From PGYR01 sp046290495 (lineage in GTDB: Bacteria > Bacteroidota > Ignavibacteria > Kapaibacteriales > UBA2268): a stretch of 64,000 bases of DNA. Numbering within the stretch: the stretch's first letter is position 1; each line of letters begins with the position of its first letter. The DNA lies in contig JBKAGT010000006.1 of assembly GCA_046290495.1 (NCBI GenBank), positions 248,001 to 312,000 of the forward strand, in the 5' to 3' direction. This document shows positions 60,038 to 64,000 of this stretch, in pieces. A model generated the notes under the pieces. The model was not told where the DNA came from, did no database searches, and saw nothing but the letters and a program-made list of their open reading frames with translations. The position numbers and the translations under genes were made by a program.

Positions 60038-60400
60038 ATGAATACTCAAGTACAGAAATTAGCTGCCAGTAAAGCATACGGAAATGCTGGTAAGAAAGGA
60101 AAGAAAGTTCCGTCTTATGTAGAGCAAGAAGTTCTATCTTGGAGCAAAGAAAAGTTAATACTGAAAATGTATGATCTATTCTTAGTGAGCAACAAGAGAA
60201 AGGATATAGAAAAAATGGGTAAAGTACTCGTAGAACTTATGGGTGCACTCAACTTTGATTATAGCGAAACTTCTACTAGGCTTTATAGGTTATATGAATA
60301 TTGCCAAAGGTGTATTTATCAAAAGAAATATGACGAAGCATATAATATAATCAAGGAGCTCCGTGATACTTGGTCAGAAGCTTTCAATCTTGAAGGATAG
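60038..60400 (+). CDS. fliS: Flagellin chaperone FliS
   Basis: The 120-residue helical protein binds the C-terminal helix of flagellin and stops it from polymerising in the cytoplasm. It has the family pattern YVEQEVLSWSKEKLILKMYDLFL (29-51) near its start, LVELMGALNFDYSE in the middle, and LYRLYEYCQRCIYQKKYDEAYNIIKELRDTWSEAF near the end. The N-terminus has a Lys-rich extension. It leads the operon fliS-fliD-flaG-unknown-flgM. Confidence 0.9.
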   Translation: MNTQVQKLAASKAYGNAGKKGKKVPSYVEQEVLSWSKEKLILKMYDLFLVSNKRKDIEKMGKVLVELMGALNFDYSETSTRLYRLYEYCQRCIYQKKYDEAYNIIKELRDTWSEAFNLEG

Positions 60401-60408
60401 GTATTATT

Positions 60409-61869
60409 ATGGGTGATTTATTTAGTTTATTGAGTGGAGGTAATCAGTCTCAAACTGATTTGCTTGTGCAGTCATATTTGCAGACTCAGCAGCCAAAACT
60501 TAACAGAATACAGTCAAAAAAGAATGAGTTGGAAACTAGAAATAGTTTCTTCACGACTCTGAATACTCGTATAAATTCAATTAATACTCAGATTGATAAA
60601 TTTCAGGCGTCTAATTTTGACGAAAAGTTTGGTATTAAAAAAGTTGAATCAACAGGAGCTGAATACGTAACAGCTTCCGCTGATGGAGATTCTAATGTTG
60701 GTACTAACACTGTAAAGGTCAATAGATTGGCATCATCCGATTCATTAGTTTCCGATAGAGTGAATGCTGATGATGACTTTGGTAACTTTGGGGGTACATT
60801 CGAATTTGACTTAGAAATTAATGGCGATGTACGTACAATCAATGTAGAATTGGATAATAGTGAGACTTATCAAGAAGCAATGCAGAAAATAGCTGATGCT
60901 GTGAACGATGAAGATGATTTTAAAATAAGTGCTTCGGTAGTAAAAGATACTACTACCACTGCAAGGTTGTCATTTAACACATCTGAGTTAGGTGAGGATA
61001 ACAAAATCCTATTTGTTAATGATGACAGCGGTATATTTATTGACAAAGATATACTTGCAAATATTGGACTTGATAGAAACGCATTGAATTCTACAAGTGC
61101 AAACAGAACAGCTTTTGATTCGAATAATGCTGGTTATAGATTGTCGGAAGTAAGTAATCTCAACTCTGAGTCTGAGATTAATGGTATAACTGTTACTCGT
61201 TCTTCAAACACTTTGGACGATGTTATTGATGGTTTTACTTTCAATCTAAATAAAGTTCATGAAACTGATGCGAACCCAGAAACATTAACTACGGATATCG
61301 ATGTAGAGGGAGTTGTTGAATTAATACAACCTTTGTTGGACTCTTACAATAATGCACTCAAATTGGTTCAGGATAATAAATCAATAAGAAGGGCTGACGC
61401 TAGTGCAAATAGCTTGTATAGTTCACTTAGATTTATTCCGTCAACTAGAATAGATAACATTGATGAAGGAAATCCGGAATACTTGACTGTAATCGGGATA
61501 AAGCCAGATAAAAATGGTTACTTAAAAATTGATGATAAAGAGAAACTGCAAGAATTTCTTGAAGATGATCCACAGAAAATAGCTGATATTTTTACGTCTG
61601 AAGATGGATTCGTTTCAAAGTTAGAAAATATAATCTCATCGCTAAAAGGTGATGATGGTATTATCAAAGCAAAGAAGGAATCTCTTGTAGATCAAATAGA
61701 ATCATACGATAATAGATACAAACAATTACAGTTGCGAATTGACAACCAAGCAAATAATCTGAGAAAACAGTATGAAAATATATTGAGTACTTATTTGGAA
61801 GCACAAAATCAATATAGTTCATTCTCTGCTTATTCAGGTGGTTTTGTTGGCTCAGTGCAACAATTTTAA
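60409..61869 (+). CDS. fliD: Flagellar filament cap protein FliD
   Basis: The 486-residue protein caps the growing filament and guides flagellin folding. The N-terminal helical domain (about 15-75) reads LVQSYLQTQQPKLNRIQSKKNELETR. A beta-rich centre has the FliD pattern NTVKVNRLASSDSLVSDRV and ITVTRSSNTLDDVIDGFTFNLNK. The C-terminal coiled coil (about 415-470; SLVDQIESYDNRYKQLQLRIDNQANNLRKQYENIL) completes it. Length is typical. It lies 8 bases after fliS. Confidence 0.93.
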   Translation: MGDLFSLLSGGNQSQTDLLVQSYLQTQQPKLNRIQSKKNELETRNSFFTTLNTRINSINTQIDKFQASNFDEKFGIKKVESTGAEYVTASADGDSNVGTNTVKVNRLASSDSLVSDRVNADDDFGNFGGTFEFDLEINGDVRTINVELDNSETYQEAMQKIADAVNDEDDFKISASVVKDTTTTARLSFNTSELGEDNKILFVNDDSGIFIDKDILANIGLDRNALNSTSANRTAFDSNNAGYRLSEVSNLNSESEINGITVTRSSNTLDDVIDGFTFNLNKVHETDANPETLTTDIDVEGVVELIQPLLDSYNNALKLVQDNKSIRRADASANSLYSSLRFIPSTRIDNIDEGNPEYLTVIGIKPDKNGYLKIDDKEKLQEFLEDDPQKIADIFTSEDGFVSKLENIISSLKGDDGIIKAKKESLVDQIESYDNRYKQLQLRIDNQANNLRKQYENILSTYLEAQNQYSSFSAYSGGFVGSVQQF

Positions 61870-61892
61870 TTAGACTTGAGAGAGGTCTTACT

Positions 61893-62264
61893 ATGATAAA
61901 AGCAATAGGAAATAGTGAATCGATTAGTTCTAGCTTCGATAATTTGTTGTCAAATATGAACAATAGGGAAACAAATTTCGGTGTGAGTGAACCTGAAAGC
62001 AAAGTTGAAAAAAAGAAGAATGATGAGTTTATTCAAACTATTGACTCTAACAAATTGGAATCTGAAATTTCTAAGCTTCTGGAAGAAGAGACTCTGAAAG
62101 CAAAATTTAGCATAGACGAAGATACTAATAAAATGATATTGACTATAGTTGACAGAAAAACAGAAGAAGTGGTGAAACAATATCCACCAGAAGTATCTCT
62201 GAAAATAGCTAGAATGGTAAATGAAATGATAGAAAACAATTCGGTGAAAGATGCCCGTGTTTAA
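61893..62264 (+). CDS. flaG: FlaG family protein
   Basis: The 123-residue protein has the FlaG pattern in its second half: LKAKFSIDEDTNKMILTIVDRKTEEVVKQYPPE (about 70-102). FlaG influences filament length and is often encoded beside fliD. The N-terminal half is acidic, Lys-rich and probably unfolded. It lies 23 bases after fliD and overlaps the next gene by 14 bases. Confidence 0.88.
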   Translation: MIKAIGNSESISSSFDNLLSNMNNRETNFGVSEPESKVEKKKNDEFIQTIDSNKLESEISKLLEEETLKAKFSIDEDTNKMILTIVDRKTEEVVKQYPPEVSLKIARMVNEMIENNSVKDARV

Positions 62265-62601
62265 TAATAAAGTCATAGAATTGATTAATGATATTGATTC
62301 AACAACCGACAGAATATTAGATGAACTCAAAAATGACGACTCTTCGGTTGATCAAATTGGTGAGCTGTATAAGGTAAGGAAAAAGATGATTGCAAACATG
62401 GATGATTATATTGCAATAGAAGAAAACAGGCAATTATTAGCTCAAAATGATAAGGAATGGATTTCACTTATGGAGCCAATAAAACAGAAAGATGAAAAAG
62501 CCCTTAAGTTATTAGAAAAAAGGGTAAAAGAAATGGAAAAAGAGTTGAAAAGTAAAGAAAGCCAAAAACAGGTTCTCAAATATGAGGAGAATAAGTTATG
62601 A
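62251..62601 (+). CDS. Coiled-coil protein in fliD operon, FliT-like position
   Basis: The 116-residue protein is almost all helix, with heptad-like charged stretches (ELINDIDSTTDRILDELKNDD; ALKLLEKRVKEMEKELKSKESQKQ). FliT, the FliD chaperone, is a similar-sized helical protein encoded after fliD/fliS in many bacteria, and position and composition fit. Sequence identity is too low by eye to name it. It overlaps flaG by 14 bases and flgM by 4. Confidence 0.75.
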   Translation: MPVFNNKVIELINDIDSTTDRILDELKNDDSSVDQIGELYKVRKKMIANMDDYIAIEENRQLLAQNDKEWISLMEPIKQKDEKALKLLEKRVKEMEKELKSKESQKQVLKYEENKL

Positions 62602-62834
62602 AGATAAACCCAACCAATTCGTATAACAAAATATACGAAGATAGTCAGAAAAAGAAAGACGTAGAGAAAAAAGAAAAATCATCTACAAATAGTACGAAAA
62701 GTGATTCTTTGGAACTTTCTCCCGAAGCCCTTAAGTTTGCACCAATCAAGGAGAAAATCAAACAAGGTTTCTATGAAAATGAAAGTGTACTTGATAAAAT
62801 ATCAGAGAAACTGCTAAAAGATATAGAGAATTAA
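62598..62834 (+). CDS. flgM: FlgM-like anti-sigma-28 factor
   Basis: The 78-residue protein is charged and probably unfolded at its N-terminus (KIYEDSQKKKDVEKKEKSS). The C-terminal FlgM signature is DSLELSPEALKFAPIKEKIKQGFYENESVLDKISEKLL (35-72), matching the usual D.v.lS..A / v..G.Y ..iA..ll pattern. FlgM holds sigma-28 until the hook is complete and is then exported. The match with the FliA promoter before flagellin 3 makes the checkpoint credible in this organism. It is the last gene of the fliS operon. Confidence 0.85.
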   Translation: MKINPTNSYNKIYEDSQKKKDVEKKEKSSTNSTKSDSLELSPEALKFAPIKEKIKQGFYENESVLDKISEKLLKDIEN

Positions 62835-62861
62835 TTTGAACTAAAATAACAAGATTATAAT

Positions 62862-62890
62862 AAAATTCCATTTGAAAAATGGAATTTTTT
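62862..62890 (+). terminator. Intrinsic terminator of the fliS-flgM operon
   Basis: The 12-bp stem AAAATTCCATTT/AAATGGAATTTT (62862-62873 with 62877-62888) with a 3-base loop runs into a T tract (62885-62890), 27 bases after the flgM-like stop. Confidence 0.85.
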
Positions 62891-62948
62891 GTTTTATATT
62901 AACTTCTTGTTGAAATAGTAAATTATATAATAGTGCGGGAGTAGATAA

Positions 62949-63386
62949 ATGTCTAGAACACTAAACAAAGTTATGCTGATTGGGAATGTGGGTAAACAAC
63001 CAGAGTTAAAAGAAACACCTGGTGGAGTGCCAGTTACTTCTTTTAGAATGGCGACTTCTGAATCTTGGAAAGATAGAGATGGAAATCTAAAGGAGCATAC
63101 TGATTGGCACACTATAGTTGCATGGCGTGGTTTGGCAAAAGTAATTGATAAACTAGTTACAAAAGGTACTAGAATATATGTAGAGGGTAGATTGCAAACT
63201 AGAAATTACGAAGATAATGATGGCAACAGGAGACAAGTTGTAGAAATATTAGCTGACAACATGCTTGTTTTAGAAGACAGAAAAAACGGAAGATCTAATG
63301 GTGATGATGGCATCGATTATGATGACAACTTTTCAGAGTCTAATAATGATTTTGACAGTGATTTCGATTCAAGGTTCGACGACTAA
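62949..63386 (+). CDS. ssb: Single-stranded DNA-binding protein
   Basis: The 145-residue OB-fold protein protects single-stranded DNA. SRTLNKVMLIGNVGKQPELKETPGGVPVTSFRMATSE (2-39) and DWHTIVAWRGLAKVIDKLVTKGTRIYVEGRLQTRNYED (about 51-88) are the standard DNA-binding strands. An acidic linker leads to the tail SDFDSRFDD, which lacks the usual DIPF end but keeps the acidic/aromatic tip used for partner binding. Has its own terminator, and no replication genes are adjacent. Confidence 0.95.
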   Translation: MSRTLNKVMLIGNVGKQPELKETPGGVPVTSFRMATSESWKDRDGNLKEHTDWHTIVAWRGLAKVIDKLVTKGTRIYVEGRLQTRNYEDNDGNRRQVVEILADNMLVLEDRKNGRSNGDDGIDYDDNFSESNNDFDSDFDSRFDD

Positions 63387-63410
63387 AAAAAAACTAAAGA
63401 AATTAAGATA

Positions 63411-63436
63411 GGCATTCTCTATGGGAATGCTTTTTT
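63411..63436 (+). terminator. Intrinsic terminator of ssb
   Basis: The 7-bp stem GGCATTC/GAATGCT (63411-63417 with 63425-63431, one G-U) with a 7-base loop is followed by six T (63431-63436). Confidence 0.8.
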
Positions 63437-63803
63437 ATTTAGTTCTTAATATTTTTTCCATTTTCCTTCCCTTAGCTAGCTCATCAACTAGTTTATCTAG
63501 ATATCTAACTTTTCTAGTAAGTGGTGTAGTTATATCTTCTATTCTATACCCACAAATAACCCCAGTAATTAATTCTGCATTTGGGTTTAAGTTAGCCTTT
63601 TCAAAAAAAGTTTCGAATGTAGCATTGCTATCAATCATTGATTGTATTTCTCTCTTGTCAAAGCCTGTCAACCATTCAATTACCTCGTCTAATTCTTCTA
63701 AAGTTCTTCCTTTTTTTTGAACTTTCGTAATGTAATGTGGATATACTGAAGCAAAGGTTAATCTTGCCATCTGCTTATCATGTTTTGGTGTAGTTGTGCT
63801 CAT
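63435..63803 (-). CDS. DUF2200 family protein
   Basis: The 122-residue soluble protein matches the DUF2200 pattern along its length: MARLTFASVYPHYITKVQKKGRTLEELDEVIEWLTGF, FETFFEKANLNPNAELITGVICGYRIEDI, and the final RYLDKLVDELAKGRKMEKILR. Its function is unknown; the family is common in Bacteroidota and Firmicutes. It converges on ssb and is divergent from the gene at the window end. Confidence 0.9.
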   Translation of the reverse strand: MSTTTPKHDKQMARLTFASVYPHYITKVQKKGRTLEELDEVIEWLTGFDKREIQSMIDSNATFETFFEKANLNPNAELITGVICGYRIEDITTPLTRKVRYLDKLVDELAKGRKMEKILRTK

Positions 63804-63913
63804 GTTGATATTTGTTTTTAAAAATTGTACAAGAATGTCTAATTAAACAAATAATAGCTTTAAATACAATGAACTTTAAATATAATTATATCAAACTAAT
63901 TTTTCGTATTTTT

Positions 63914-63926
63914 GTAGTAATACTAC
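63914..63926. promoter_or_regulatory. Palindrome in promoter of the last gene
   Basis: The perfect palindrome GTAGTA-A-TACTAC directly follows TATTTTTG, which fits the Bacteroidota -7 element (TAnnTTTG). An operator just downstream of the promoter would suit a repressor of the aldehyde-dehydrogenase-like gene. It is short, so the call is tentative. Confidence 0.35.
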
Positions 63927-63952
63927 TTTAAAACAAAATCTCTATACAAATT

Positions 63953-64000
63953 ATGCTAAAACTTAAAAATTATATTAATGGTGAACTTCTAGAACCAGAA
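63953..64000 (+). CDS. 3'-truncated probable aldehyde dehydrogenase
   Basis: ATG 63953 opens a frame of 16 codons that runs off the window. The visible residues MLKLKNYINGELLEPE fit the first strand of the aldehyde dehydrogenase superfamily (typical K.YINGE). Nothing of the catalytic domain is visible, so the family is inferred from a very short stretch. Confidence 0.5.
   Translation, partial: MLKLKNYINGELLEPE

Noticed and set aside
1..64000. tRNA, rRNA, CRISPR arrays, prophage or integrase genes
   Set aside because: None was recognised in any intergenic region. Gaps are short, and no repeat-spacer pattern or cloverleaf was seen by eye.

Overview
The window is an AT-rich chromosomal segment packed with short-spaced operons on both strands. 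Several features together point to the Bacteroidota/Chlorobiota (FCB) side of the bacteria, most plausibly an Ignavibacteria- or Kapabacteria-like lineage. These are four secreted proteins with type IX secretion (T9SS) C-terminal sorting domains, a PorE-like OmpA lipoprotein, a clade II (Sec-type, lipoprotein) nitrous oxide reductase cluster, a B12-dependent ribonucleotide reductase, and flagella. Flagella are absent from most Bacteroidota but known in those sister lineages. The taxonomic call is an inference; no rRNA, tRNA, CRISPR array or intact insertion sequence was seen.

Layout. 1-4.2 kb: two unrecognised proteins and a large exported protein that fuses a gluzincin peptidase, a beta-propeller and an Omp85-type barrel. 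4.2-6.9 kb (minus): a tight operon of a soluble PAS histidine kinase, a gamma-carbonic-anhydrase-like protein and a rhomboid protease. A run of four hairpins ending in a very strong terminator lies just upstream and may be a small RNA or regulatory leader. 7.4-9.1 kb: short coding remnants and two tandem outer-membrane barrel paralogs with non-ATG starts. 9.1-11.4 kb: urocanate hydratase with an atypical SDR. 11.6-15.0 kb: a probable electrophile/redox-stress island (nitroreductase, divergent YCII protein, old yellow enzyme, MarR regulator, YceI). 15-17.5 kb: an Rrf2 regulator, and adenylate kinase coupled to a transposase-like zinc-ribbon protein. 17.6-19.3 kb: a BlaI/BlaR-type pair with two abutting operators. 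19.3-26.5 kb: a T9SS cargo with a caspase-like domain lacking both catalytic residues, TfoX-like protein, DNA polymerase IV, an SDR/DUF2867 protein, a solitary antitoxin-like gene and a twice-frameshifted pseudogene. 26.6-30.1 kb: nrdJ.

30.5-37.7 kb (minus) is a complete nos operon for respiratory N2O reduction: Rrf2 regulator, membrane protein, lipoprotein cytochrome c, NosZ, membrane protein, NosL, NosD, NosF, NosY. A strong non-terminator hairpin directly after nosZ probably protects the nosZ message. 37.9-53.3 kb holds MurQ, a methyltransferase, two T9SS cargo proteins, QueE, an RNA methyltransferase, and a five-gene envelope operon (aat, PorE-like lipoprotein, PBP1A, FAH-family hydrolase, outer-membrane lipoprotein). 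53.5-62.8 kb is a flagellar filament region: three flagellins, then fliS-fliD-flaG-unknown-flgM. The first flagellin has a sigma-54-like promoter, whereas the third has a near-consensus sigma-28 promoter. The window closes with ssb, a DUF2200 protein and the first codons of a probable aldehyde dehydrogenase.
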